The notes under the pieces: generated by a model
What the model was told of the DNA's origin: nothing
Database searches by the model: none
What the model saw: the letters and a program-made list of their open reading frames with translations, nothing else
Shown here: positions 43,581-55,374 of the stretch, piece after piece
Layout: every line of letters starts with the position of its first letter
Numbering within the stretch: position 1 is the first letter of the stretch
Program-made: the position numbers and the translations under genes
DNA from: Erodium maritimum
Taxonomy: Eukaryota; Streptophyta; Magnoliopsida; Geraniales; Geraniaceae
Direction of reading: 5' to 3'
Length of the DNA stretch: 64,000 nt
Assembly: GCA_963921825.1 (NCBI GenBank)
Contig: OY997589.1
Coordinates: forward strand, 15,831,735-15,895,734

Positions 43581-45268
43581 TGTTGGGTCTCGAGGTAGGG
43601 TTGGAGATGAACCAACTCGCAGCGGAAAATCAATGAAAACCAAGAGACGATTAAAACCATGAAACAACTAACAAAGAATGGATTCACAAGAGAAAAATTC
43701 AGCACTATCTCTTACCAAAACAAGAACACCGGTTAACGAATGATTGGCTTGAGTCTCCAAGACGCCTACGTATCTACATGGGAATCAAAGCCACGTAGTT
43801 CTTCTCTTTGAGGACTCAAGAACACAAAAATGGAGGTGGAAACTAGACAAACCCGAAATGGCCATGGAAGAGGGAGAGAGAATGTGTTTCCTATTCTTGT
43901 CTTGTGTTTGTTATGTTGAAAAAAGATGACTTAAACATAACAAAACTCATACTTGTCCAACTAAAGGCATGAGACAAGTATGGTGTCAAGTAAGGTGTAA
44001 ATAGGACAAAGTATGGCAAGACAAGATTGGGTTAGGTGGTGAATCACCAACACCTTAATCCTTGTCTTGCTTGCTTAGTACTAATTAATCAAGACTTGAT
44101 TAATTAGTTCCATGGGCCTTGGTTGCATGGGCCTTTCATGGGCCTCTTGGAACATGGCCCGTGGCCATTTCCAACGAGGTCCCGTGATTCGCTCATCGCC
44201 TCCAAGCCTTCCATACCGGAAATGTCCAACATTATCCGACGCAATCAATCCCAAGACTCCAAGCCTTGTCTCGATCCGTAAAGTCCTATTCACTTACGGG
44301 CACATGACCCAAAACCCAGTTTTGGTCATGTCCCAAGACAACTCCCTTTTGGCCATTCTCCATAAATGTGTCAATGAGTTTCCTCCTCCGGTGTGACCCT
44401 TAGGTTTATGCATGTCAATAGATCAACGTAAAATCCCATTTTACTTGATCCTATTTAAGTGGCAACTAACGAGACTTTAGTATTGCCTGACACTGCATAA
44501 CGAATCGACCCTGTCGATTCTAACCTTTCCGTCATCCCTGTCATTATCCTTTTATCTCCGATATCCTGATTGAGATAAGGCATAGAGCTGTCATCCTTAT
44601 TATTCTCAATCAATGTTCCTTGATATGTGAGATGACTAAAGATATGATACCCAGTATCATGTGCATGGCCATGCTATTCTTTCAATCACTCTCGATCAAG
44701 CGGCCGAGAACCGATATCTTTCTCATACCTCAGTATGAGGGATAAATCCCTTAGCCGTCTTTCGTGTCACTCATGTAGCCTGTCCCCAAGCCAATCCTGG
44801 CCGTTATGGAAGCCCTGTTACGGACAACGTTAAGCTCAGGTCAAACTCAGTTGTTGACTACATAGCGATCACAAAGACTCCTTGGTCTAAGGATACATGA
44901 CAAGCTACGACACTTAATATGTTCATGACTTAATCTATGGCACATATTCAGGGCGGGTCGTCCAATATCATGTCCCACATGATATCTATAATCAGACTCC
45001 GGAATCCCATTCCAATGACTAACAGAACATAAGCCATAAAGAGCCATCTTTCATACTAGTCGCTTCTAATGAAGCTTTGTTGACTAGGGACCCATCGAGT
45101 ACGATCTATCTAAATCTATGGTTCTATTCGCATGGTGGGCATAGATCAGAGCACACATCGATATATTACTCCAACACATAAGTAATATAAAACCGTTTTG
45201 ATTTTATTGCTAACGATGATATATACATTTGGACATTTAGGATTGAACTATGGGCACTAAGACTAACA
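43581..45268 (+). mobile_element. Solo LTR, 1688 bp, inside the Athila-like element
   Basis: It begins TGTTGGGTCTCGAGG and ends AAGACTAACA, flanked by a perfect 5-bp duplication (AGTAT). The host element's sequence continues on both sides. There is no internal region, so it is the product of LTR-LTR recombination. The family is not determined (Ty1/copia or Ty3/gypsy). A terminal fragment of the same family is at 4368-4580. Confidence 0.85.
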
Positions 45269-46912
45269 AGTATCTCTATCCCTTTATTGTTTATTATGTT
45301 TAATATCTACTTGTGAACTTTGATGTTTTTATGGTGGGTGTTGAGCACCTGATTTGCTGTGCGGATAGATTATGCATCTTAGTTCTTTGAATTGCTTGAT
45401 TGTTCTACACAAGTGTGGGGTTGCATGTATGTGGTTAGGAGCATGTATATGATTGAGTCGCACTGGGGACAGTGCTGTGTTTTAAAGTGTGGGGTGGGGT
45501 GCATGCATTTCATTTCACACTTTTGGTCTGCATATTGTGCTGCATTGAAAAAAAAAATCAAAAAAATATTTTTTGGTGATATGATTGAGTAAGAGAGTGC
45601 ATGATCTTAGGACTTCGATGATTGAACTGTTACACGTGCCAGTTTCTTACATTGTTCAAATAATACATAGATTAGCATGAATGAATTAAGTAGAGTAAAC
45701 ACATGCATTAAGATCGCTCTTTTGCTTGCACTTTGAGTGTTTACTTGATTAGTCGTTGCTTCCTTTGATTCTTATGCATTGTAAGCTGAGTCTAGAACTA
45801 CTTGTGTATCCCAGTCGAGGCGAAATAGAATGAGGAATATGGTTAAATTGAGAAAATGATTTTAGGCCATCCTTGGAACGTTTGAGCCAAATCTCTAACC
45901 TTACATTATTTTCTTAGTCACCCATTTTGAGCATATGGCCTTTCGTTTCTAACCATTACATTATATACCTATGTGCCCATCATTTTTTGTATATCCTCAT
46001 ATTATTTTTGAACCCATATTTCGTGTCTTATGTGCTTCATGAGAGGGGGTGTTGGGGATTTAATTGTGAGTTGACAGATTACAAGGAAAAGGAAGTCTTG
46101 GTGATAATATGCCATTTGGTTTGAAAAAAAAAGGAGAAAAGAAAAAGAAAATAAGATAGAGACCTCTCTTGTACCCAAGGAACTTAATGGGTAGGAAAAA
46201 GGAAAACAAAATCGAGAGAGGAAAAACGAAAAGGTGAAATAAAAGGGGCAAAAGAAAGAAAAAAATATTAGCCCAACAAGTAGACTCAAAAAGAGTGTCT
46301 AAGAAATGGTTTGGTAGAGACTTGAGGTGAAAGTAAGCGGGATGTGTGGAAAGTGGTTAGGGGGTGAGATGAAGCATGTTTGACACGTTTTATTTTATGA
46401 GCTTCGTGTTTTAAATCCTTTCCATGCCCTTTGCCTAGCCATACATTACAAGCCGAGTATAAGTCCTTTTTGATTCTTGATTGCCATGATTCCTCACGAT
46501 TAGTGGAGATGGGATTAACTAGTAGCATATGAATCTCTAAGATCCGTGTAGTAGGGAAAAGAGGAAGCACACTAGTTAAGTGAACGAGGAGGTGCTCGTT
46601 AGGGGAGTCGGTCTTTAATGTGAGTAGCAACTTGCTTATATGCATTCATCGGTTTATGTGTTTTCTTGAACTTTGTTCGATCTTGTAGTGTGAAATTCTG
46701 AGAAAGCTCTTATGAACCACAAGCACACTTTAACTCAGTCATCACCAATTTTTCGTAACCTTTTTGCATGATGCATCTTTATTTTGCCATGCTTGAATAA
46801 AGGAGGCCCGGACTCCTCCTATCGGGGTGAACCTCGGGGTTTAACCGGGACATATCTTACTGCTTTGTTAGTTTAATTTTCTCGGGGTGAGAAAAGCTTA
46901 AGTGTGGGGTGT

Positions 46913-47241
46913 TGATGTGGACATAAAATACATCTACTTTAGATGTCATTAGCCCACATTTATGTTCTTTTTAGTCCCGAGTTAATATGAAATGATGCAT
47001 TTTACTCTCATATTGTGTATTTGGTCTTGTTTCAGGGTTCATCAAGTTTTTGGAGCAAAAAAGGGCAATTCGGGAGTGAAACGGAGTGAATTTGGAAGTT
47101 GGACAGAAGTGTCAGCAACATGCACCAGTTTGTTGCACGGCGTGCAACAAACTGGTGCACTCTGGACAGAGGAGTCAAGAAAATGCACCAGTTTGTTGCA
47201 CGGCATGCAAGAAACTGGTGCAACTTAAGTGCACCAGAAAC
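46913..47241 (+). repeat. Partial 3' LTR of the Athila-like element
   Basis: Aligned with 40612-40940 at a constant offset of 6301, including the hairpin array. LINE sequence follows directly. Confidence 0.88.
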
Positions 47242-48300
47242 TGCATCGGTTCTCGCCACGGGAGGCCGGGCAACCGGGGGTGGGCTCGAACCCGATGGGT
47301 CAAGGGCGTGGTTCACATTCGGGCTGGACCCGTGGTGGGCAAGAGGATGTGGCTCGGTGGGCTGCGCGGTATGGACATGGAGGGGGTTGCGGGTCAGGGC
47401 CGAGTAGATCAAGTGGGCTCTCGGGCGGGGCAGAGGCACGGGGGTCAGGATTATAACCCGTTTGGGGCTCGGGATGTCCCTACCCAGGTGGGGGAACTCG
47501 GGTCCCAGATGGGGGCGATGAAAATTAGAGAGGTGGTGGTACCGATGCAGGCGATCACAGGGCAGAGTAATTTATATCGCTTTGCTCTGGCTGCCAAGGT
47601 GCTCACCTCTAAAAAGTGCTACTGGAAGGCTGTGGCAGAAAGGTTGGAGGATGCATGAGGACTAGCAGTGGAAGCGAAGCCTCTAGTGGGAGGTCTCATA
47701 ACGTTCTTTTTCAAGACTGTGAAGGACAAAGATAGGGTGTTGTTGGGAGAACCTTGGTCCTTTAGGGACTCTCTGATTTTATTCACGGATCTGCGACCCC
47801 ATATGCATGTCCAGGAGCTAGAATTCCACCATTTTTCTGTTTGGGCCCAGGTGTCGAATCTCCCTGTGGGTGCTTGGACAAAGGAGGTGGGATTCAGGGT
47901 GGGGAATGTCAGGGGGTGGATGTGGACAGGGAGGGTCTGTGCTGGGGTGATTTCATGAAGGTCGGGATCAGGGTGGACATTCGCGTACCACTGTAGAGTC
48001 AGTTGTGGTTCAGGATGTCGGCCTCTCAGGTACGTACTCGCTTGTTGATCTCATATGAACATTTGCCTGAACATTGCTTTGGGTGCTGCTGTGCTGGTCA
48101 CCTGTTCCCGGTGTGCCCGGTTGTGGGGGCAAAAGGGGACCATCCCTGAGAGCCCCGGCGGATCCGAGGTCTGGTTTGGAAAGGGCGAAGCATGAGAAGG
48201 AGACGCCGGGTACAAACTGGACGTATCTGAAAGGCAGGGGGAAAGAGGGATCCTTGGGGAATATGCCACACACACCCCTGCGATCTCAGGAGGCCTAGTC
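47242..48300 (+). pseudogene. LINE ORF1, DUF4283 and zinc knuckle part
   Basis: 47510-47658 reads KIREVVVPMQAITGQ and RFALAAKVLTSKKCYWKAV. A TGA then stands where the other copy has Trp (EDLWG). 47668-47958 continues with EAKPLVGGLITFFFKTVKD, GEPWSFRDSLILFTDLRPHM and FHHFSVWAQVSNLPVGAW. Near 48074-48115 is an intact CCHC knuckle, CFGCCCAGHLFPVC, in another frame. It aligns with the minus-strand protein at 63152-62500 all along. Domain order and zinc knuckle are those of plant LINE ORF1 proteins. Confidence 0.8.
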
Positions 48301-48932
48301 GCGGGTGAGGCAGCCGGAGGTCAGGGAGGAGGAGCCTATGGTTGGGTGGTTGCCGAGGGAAACGTCACCATCCTTGTCGGGCAAGAAACGGCTGGAGAGG
48401 GAGTCGGAGCCAGAGGAGGAGGAGCCCTCAGAGGAGTCAGAGAGATCATCACATGCAGTGGCGGGGGGCTATAAGCACCCTCGCCTCCAGGATTGAGTAC
48501 CTGGAACCCCAGGAAGGGTTTGATCGGCTGTTTACCCTTCCTGGTAGATTGGTGGCAATGGTTCTGCCAACAGTCGAGAAGATGCTTCCCTACCACTTCG
48601 GGGTCAGCAATCCCGCGTTCAGGAGCCCTACTACTATCATTTGAGGGAGGACGACGCACGCTGACTTACCGGGGATGTCATCGGTCCACCATCGTTCTGT
48701 TATCACCTGGTCTGCTCGACCAGTACTTTATGGTTGACGCATACTGTATCGGTATCTCCGGATGCTACAACAGTTCACCCCCCGACCGCCTCTATGCATA
48801 TGAGCACCATTTACTTCTCAGTATATATGTTTTGATTTCTGTTTATTTCCGTTCTGAAATTGTAGGGGATCTATCGTTCGATGGACCCAATACGCTATTA
48901 TCTAATTAATAATATCGTCATTTCTCTCAAAA
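48301..48932 (+). other. 3' region of the ORF1-only LINE
   Basis: An acidic C-terminal coding remnant (EPEEEEPSEESERS) is followed by about 450 bases that match the complement of 62050-61720 (GCAATCCCGCGTTCAG, CTTACCGGGGATG) and the tail sequence ATTAATAATATCGTCATTTC. No reverse transcriptase sequence is present. Confidence 0.7.
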
Positions 48933-49317
48933 TTTTTTTTGACATTTATCGATTTTAATATGTTATTTAAATTTTTTATATCAAATAACATTTTTTTGTA
49001 AGAACAGAACTGAATTTTCGTACTATCCGATTTAAAAGAATTTCGTACTTATATTCTTAATTAAGGTCTGAAAAGATACTTATAAAAAGGCATGACATGT
49101 TCAGCATACATATATATAACTAATTTTAATTAGGCGTTCCATTTGATTGGTTTATATTATGTTATGAAGATAGACACATTGCAAGGTTTTGTAGTAACGT
49201 TGTAAAAAGATGCTCTCCCTCTTTTTCTAGTCACGACCGCTGGGGCTTGGCTTAACTTTGGCAGCTAAATGGGAAGTGAGCGGTCATGTGATGTCGTGGT
49301 TGGGGAGTGATCTTATG
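48933..49317. other. Gene-free AT-rich stretch
   Basis: Nothing recognised. Confidence 0.5.
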
Positions 49318-49328
49318 GTGTCGTAGTT

Positions 49329-49539
49329 TTTTTTTTATATCAGCAAGACTTTAAATAGATTGAAACTTCTTTAGAGGATAAAAAAGACTACAAGGCGAGC
49401 CATCTTAGAATCAAGCCACAAAAACCACATAAAAACAAACAAAAGGGGACTGAAATGTAAAAACACCAAGGCTTAGGGAAATCTGAGAGCCCAAATCACA
49501 CTGTGAACAAGGCTCAAAGAAATCTGAGGAGCCAATATA
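49329..49539 (-). mobile_element. 211-bp retroposon (SINE or 5'-truncated LINE end)
   Basis: It is flanked by the exact 11-bp duplication GTGTCGTAGTT (49318-49328 and 49540-49550). The T-run at 49329-49336 is its A-tail, so it lies on the minus strand. The sequence just inside the tail (complement of ATATCAGCAAGACTTTAAAT) looks like plant LINE 3' ends. No Pol III box was found, so a truncated LINE is more likely than a SINE. Confidence 0.82.
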
Positions 49540-49562
49540 GTGTCGTAGTTAGGGTGCATGTG

Positions 49563-52500
49563 TGTAATGGACCGAGAGTGTAGAGCTTACTTCGGACCGT
49601 TCGACAGCTTTAAACCTAAAACTACTAGTGTCGTAAAGTGGAAACTGAAAATAATAGAACTCAGGCCTTATTATTGAAGGGAGTCTACAAGGGTACACGT
49701 TTGTAACCTATTCTCTCAAGTTGAGAGCTCTAAATCCGAATTCCTATACAATGACTACTTGGGTCCTTTATATAAGGGTTTAGAGAGTCCTAGTATGTGA
49801 CCTAGGATGCTTGCGGAGTAAGGTTCATTGAACCTGGTCGACCTTTGGTTGGCCAAAGGGAAGAGATGAGGATGAGCTCTCCTAGTTGAAATAGGAGAGA
49901 TCACTTCGAGATAGGGATAGAGATGATCTTATCCCTCCTTGTTGAGTTGGCGCTTCTATAAAGGGCGCCAAAGGCTTGGACGTGGTCTTGGGCCTTGGAC
50001 GGGCTTGATGATCGTCCCACTCGTACGGGGCCTTGGTGGCCGGTCTCCGGATGCGGGCCTGGATGGTTGGATCTCCTCTTGGGCTGGCCGAGCTCCTTTC
50101 GGTCAGCTTGGTGTACGTGCGCGCGCCAGGGGCGGATGAGAGGCTTGTGGTGCGACTTGGCGGGCTGGATGGGCTTCTCGGACGGATGCTGGTTTGCGCG
50201 GATGAGCCTCGGACGTAGGCGGGTGCGGATGTCCGGATGAGGGGTGCGCTCGGTGTTGTCTCTTCGAATGTGGATCCCACCTAGCGCGTAACACCCCGAA
50301 CATAATTTTCGGGTTTTGGCTCGGGGCGTTACATTCTCCCTCACCTATTTCGCAAGCGCCCTCACTGCGGAGGGGCCATAGTCTTCGTGGGGTGTGCGGC
50401 GTCGCGTTAGCCGATCTAGTGTGGCCGAGGTGTTGTCGGTGGCTCCTCTTCGAGTCTCAATGACTTGTGGTTCATCTGAGACATGTATTGAAGACAGGTA
50501 GGCCAGGAGAGCTCGTTCCTCCTTGTGGATGCAGCGGGGATCGTTGCGATCCAAGGCGAATGGCCTTCTGATGATTATCCGGCGGAGGGCTTCTGACGGT
50601 GGGCCGGTCTTGGATGGGAGGTTCTCAGGCAGGGACGGGAGCTTGGCATCATCTCCGGGATCGTCTTCCATCTTCTTGTGGCTGCGGCTAGTTGTCCTCT
50701 GAGGTGGACGACAGCGCCTTGGGGGCCCCTGTCGGCGGGGCGTGTCCGGGGATATCCTTCCGATTGGCAAGTATGGTGGCTCGCGTCTTCCTTGGTGGGT
50801 GCGGATTCGACTCGCCAGTAGGGCAATCCAATCCCGAGCTATACTCCTAGTTCGGGTGGCGTGGTTTGGAGGCGAGCCCTCTTCTCCTTTGAGGGCCCGT
50901 CCAGGGCTCGAGTCGAGTTTCGTCCTACGGAGATCCTCTTCTTCTTATAGGAGGCAGAGTTTGGCTCGGTGTGGAATTGGTTAGTCTAATGAGGTTCTCC
51001 GCATAGTTGACACTCAGATTTGGGTGCTTCTTGGCGTCAAGATCGTTTCGGTGCGGTCTTCTTTCGCTTAGGGGAAGTTCCCCGAACTCAGGCGCCGAGG
51101 GCTAAGTTTGGCGGAGTGGCCGTTTCTCCTTCGGGAGGGTCTTCCCTTTGTAGGGTCATCAGTTTCGTTCTCCGAGGGTTCTCTTGCGCCTCCCTATCCA
51201 TCAGTTGTTCAGCTAGGAAGAGTGTCGTTTCGGTGTTCCGGACGTTGCTTCGTGCTAGCTCCTGATACGCCACAGTTGTATCCTTTCTAGGAAGTTGAAG
51301 AGCCTGTCGTCGTCATTCATGTTGGGGAGCAATATCATCAACGCGCTGAACTGGTTGACGTAGTCTCTTATGATGGTGGTGTGATTCAGATCTCACATGC
51401 GTTTGGGAGCCTCCATGACTGTGTTCCTCGGGTAGAACTGTGCTTTGAGTTCAAGTTTGAACTCCTCCCAAGTGGGCATGTTGAGTGCACCGCGTTCTAT
51501 GGCGGTGTGTCTTCTTCCCCACCATCCGATAACAGTAACGGTGAGGTGGGAGGTTGCCACCAGGATGCGACTAGGCTCGTCCACAATGTTGTGGTTCTCG
51601 AGATACTTGTCCATGCGCCAAAGGAAGTTGTCAATTTCCTCCGCATCTCTTCGTCCAGAGTAGGTCCTTGGTCAAGGTTGCTCCAGCGAGGTGGCTTGTC
51701 TTGGGGTGATGTTCGCCCGGATGGCCTTTGTGTACAGTTCCATCTCAGCCTTTAGGCTATCTAGTTGCCGTTAGAAGGCGTTTTTGGCCGTGGCTTCCCA
51801 TTACCTTTGATCCGCATCAATCTCTTGATCTGGCGGCGTAGGTCTTCGTGGAAGGTCTCCAGCAGAGTGATAATCTCTCGAATCTTGTTGTCCACGGCGT
51901 CAGGAAATTCGTCCACGAGTGCGCGGATGCGTTGGACCTCGGTGTCGTGCCGGTCAACTGTGGCAAGTAGGTTGACGAGGACGCCGGGAGCTGGTTTCTC
52001 TTGGGAGGATTCAGGTCCCTCCGAAGGTCAGCTTCTAGACTTTTCTCGTCTCGCCTTAGAAGTTTCGGGGCCCTTATCTAGTCAGCCCTGAGACTTGGGA
52101 GGTGCCTTAGTAGGGTCCTCGTCTGGCTCCATGGTGAAGCGGGTATAATGGTGGTTGAAAAAGCTCGAGGTTGAGGAAAACGCTTCAAGTATGAGTGAAA
52201 CCTGTATTGCGAACCAGGCTCTGATATCAGTTGTAACGGACCGAGAGCGTAGAGCTTACCTCAAACCGTTCGGCAGCTTAAATATGAACTTAAACTAAGC
52301 CTAAAACTACAAGTGCAATAAAGTGGAAACGGAAAATAGTAGAACTCATGCCTTATTATTGAAGGGGGTTTACAAGGGTACACGTTTATAACTATTCTCT
52401 CAAGTTGAGATCTTTAAATCCGAATGTCTATACAATGTACTTGGGTTCTTTATATAGGGGTTTAAAGAGTCCATGTCTATGTGACCTAGGATGCTTGGGG

Positions 52501-53014
52501 AGCAAGGTTCATTGAACCTGATCGACCTTTGGTTGGCCAAAGGGAAGAGATGAGGATGAGATCTCCTAGTTGAAGTAGGAGAGATCACTTGGAGATAGGG
52601 ATAGAGCTGATCTTATCCCTCCTTGGTGATTTGCATTCTAGAAGGGCGCCAAAGGTTTGGACGTGGTCTTGGGCCTTGGACGGGCTTGATGGTCATCCCA
52701 CTCGTACGGGGCCTTGTTGGCCGGTCTCCGGATGCGGGCCTGGATGGCTGGATATTCTCTTGGGTTGGCTGAGTTCCTTTCGGCCATCTTGGTGTACGCG
52801 CGCGCGCCAGGGGCGGGCGAGAGGCTTGTGGTGCGGCTTGGCGGGCCAGATGGGCTTCTCGGACGGATGTTGGTTCGCGCGGATGAGCCTTAGACGCAGG
52901 CGAGTGCGGACGTCTGGACGAGGAATGCTCTCGGTGTTGCCTATGCGGATGCGGATGGAAACTAGTGTGTAACGTCCCGAACCAAATTTTAGGGTTTTGG
53001 CTTAGGGCGTTACA
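49563..53014 (-). mobile_element. Short gag-only LTR element (TR-GAG-like), 3.45 kb
   Basis: Both LTRs are present: 49563-50333 (3' LTR, 771 bp) and 52232-53014 (5' LTR, 783 bp), TGTAAYGGACCGAGAG ... GGGCGTTACA. TGTG flanks both outer ends. The primer site (complement of TGATATCAGAGCCTGG) is at 52214-52229 and the polypurine tract (complement AGGTGAGGGAGAA) borders the left LTR near 50334-50346. The internal 1.9 kb holds only a gag-like region and no pol. Its size and content fit the plant TR-GAG group. The LTRs differ visibly, so it is not very recent; broken. Confidence 0.85.
50900..52130 (-). pseudogene. Gag-like region of the short LTR element
   Basis: The best preserved part is around 51614-51393: LTVTVIGWWGRRHT, then TWEEFKLELKAQFYP, the core words of the retrotransposon gag family, which forms the particle that packages the RNA. 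No protease, reverse transcriptase or integrase words follow. A broken fossil. Confidence 0.72.
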
Positions 53015-53018
53015 TGTG

Positions 53019-53805
53019 TGCGATGTAGTGGAGGTTAGAGCACGTCTTTTGATTTGGTCGTGGTGGGCAGGTCTATCGGCATTATGGCGGCGGCGGGCAT
53101 GAATTCCAGAGTAGGGGTTTTGAGTGGAGTGTGGGGAGGGATGTGAAGATAAGGCTAATGAAAGATGTGGGTTTCTCTGTAAGGGGTGTAGGTTAGTGTG
53201 GTGGTCGGCATAGGCGACAAGGGAGTTGTACTCCAGTGAGATCGAAGTGGAGAAACTTGACTGGGTGGTCATCGTATGAAGTTTCACAGGTCGGGTGGCG
53301 GTTCAAGTTGCCGACACTAAGAGGATATGCGACCTTGGAAGGATGATCAATTGCAAGAGCACAACTATCCAATCGGGTATAATTTGGGTGGTTTGGTCAA
53401 AGGGAGGAAGATCAAATGTCAACCAGAATATCTTATCACACAAGATGAAGCCTTCTAAACAATCTCATCAGAACCTATGATTATTGCAAGCTTGATCACA
53501 AGAAGTAAGAGGAACTTTTACGAGATCATCACTAGGCAGACTCTAGTCAATTAGCTCTACGATGCCCAACTCCAAACTATTATCGACATCGAATTTATAT
53601 TTGTGGGGGATGTTGTCGAACACCTACCCATTCTATCAATCAAAGCCTTGAGTCCTTCATGCATAAAGGAATCTATCTAGGACTTAGGTTGTCGATAATA
53701 GTGCCTGTCACTGACGTATATAATGTTTAAACATAATGTTTGTCCCATACGAAGTGATTTTTTTTTATACTTTACGCTGTGCCACCTACATTATAAAAAT
53801 AAGTA
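53019..53805. other. Gene-free stretch
   Basis: No open frame I believe and no element ends recognised. Confidence 0.5.
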
Positions 53806-55374
53806 TTAGAGCATCTACAACGACGGTGAAACGGTATTGATCTGGTCCATTGAAATGTTGGAATCCTAGAAAATGTGTGTCGAATCTCCGGATAAGAGTT
53901 AGATGTTAGTCAAATCTACGAGTTTAGAAAGAGACGTCGATGAATCTGCGAACGCTGAAAGTCTACAGATTTGACGCATACGGGCCTGTGGAAACGTTCA
54001 CATACGAATAGTTGGCACCTAAATGGCGACGAAACAGTTGCACCATTGAAGTCGAAAGTTAATTTCAGCTACAAATAATGGCCAACCGTTTCTCCTTCGT
54101 TTTCACCAACTCACACCTTTTGTAATTCTCTTTTTCTTCCTCTTCGTCTTCCATTATCGTTGTAGCATATTTTCCGGCAATAGCTCTTGTGGCAGAATCG
54201 GTAAACACAGCCAAATCACACTATGTTTGTAAGACGTTACCGTGAAACACCACAAAATCTCTGCCCTCACCATGATATAGATTCGTTCTGAAGCTAGCTG
54301 TTGCATAGACGTCGTCGGCTACTCTTCCATTATCCATCTCCGTTTCTCCGGAAGCACATATGGTCTACCCCAATAACCCGATCATGCATCCTGGCTTCAC
54401 GTGCGAGTGAGATTACATCCCTAATTCACAATACTTTTTGTGAGACAGATAATAAACGTTTTTGGCGGTAAGAGTACCTCCCCTCGTCGTTGCATACATA
54501 ATTCTCAACCTCCCCCGTGTACCACGACTCGAACCCATATTAGGTGTCATCCACGTTCCCAAGTTGCACAACCTTTCAGGGGTCTACAACCTTCATAGGG
54601 TCCATGTCGGGGATGGGACACAATGGGATGGTTGTGTCAGGAGTCCCTTGCCCACCTCTAGTGATTGGGTTGGAGGAGGTAGCATTGGTTTGTGGTTGGC
54701 TAAACTAGTACAAGGAGTCAGAGCACAAGATCGACCAGACGGGCCATACATTATAAGATAATATTCGAAGAGAGTTCGTTGTTATGACCCACCAAACCCC
54801 GACGATTGAGCGCACGACAGAGAACTGCAAACAATAGTGGAGTATCACCATCAAGAAGGTGAAGATGTTTCAAGGGAGTTGATCGAAGTTCAATCATATC
54901 TACAAGAGAAGACGTTCAAATAACTAGATCATGCCCAATGCGGAGAAGGAGTTCATCGAAAATTACGAGCAAGTCTTCGTATGGAATCACTGGTGGATGT
55001 TTGTGGGAAAGAAACCTTGTTGGAGGCATGAGTTTGAGAACGAGTTCAACTCGACCACCAGATAGTTCATCGGTTCTAACTAACGCTGCACGACCATAAC
55101 ATCTGGCACGCGACATACTAGACGGACCATATATTCTGGGACAACATTCGGAGAGAGCTCGCCATTGTGACCCGCTAAACCCCAAGGACTTAGCGCACAA
55201 AAAAGAACTGCAAACAATAATGCACCGTCACCATCAAGAAGGTGAAGATGTTTCAGGGGTGCTGATCGAAGTTGAAGTACATCTATAAGAGCGGGAGGTC
55301 TGACGACCAAATGATGACCGATGTAGAGAAGGAGTACATCAAAAAGTATGAGAACGCCTTCGTATGGAAGTGAT

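Larger units (their letters stand above)
40612..47241 (+). mobile_element. Athila-like (Ty3/gypsy) LTR element, shortened, non-autonomous
   Basis: 5' LTR 40612-41996 (TGATGTGGACAT ... GAGTGTCA, 1385 bp), tRNA-Asp primer site 42003-42020, gag/protease-like coding block 42117-43253, the typical GGGAGGCAACCCAA segment near 43350, a long purine-rich 3' internal part, a polypurine region around 46891-46911 (AAGCTTAAGTGTGGGG) and a partial 3' LTR, 46913-47241. No reverse transcriptase or integrase is recognisable. It hosts a solo LTR at 43581-45268. The two LTR copies differ at only a few sites over 329 bp, so it is moderately young; broken, with several breaks. Confidence 0.85.
40001..48932 (+). 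mobile_element. ORF1-only LINE, split by an Athila-like element
   Basis: Left part: AGGGTTT-rich leader from about 40010 and the ORF1 N-terminus to 40611. Right part: the rest of ORF1 (47242 to about 48300), a 3' region and a tail ending CTCTCAAAA at 48932. The second copy at 61719-64000 has the same protein order and the same 3' region and tail, again with no reverse transcriptase between ORF1 and the tail. The flanks of the inserted element do not show a clean duplication, so some sequence was lost there. Confidence 0.75.

Noticed and set aside
49329-49539. tRNA-derived SINE
   Set aside because: I could not find A and B boxes; a truncated LINE end is the simpler reading.
53019-53805. Possible single-copy host sequence
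   Set aside because: No domain, no splice-compatible open frames, surrounded by elements on both sides.
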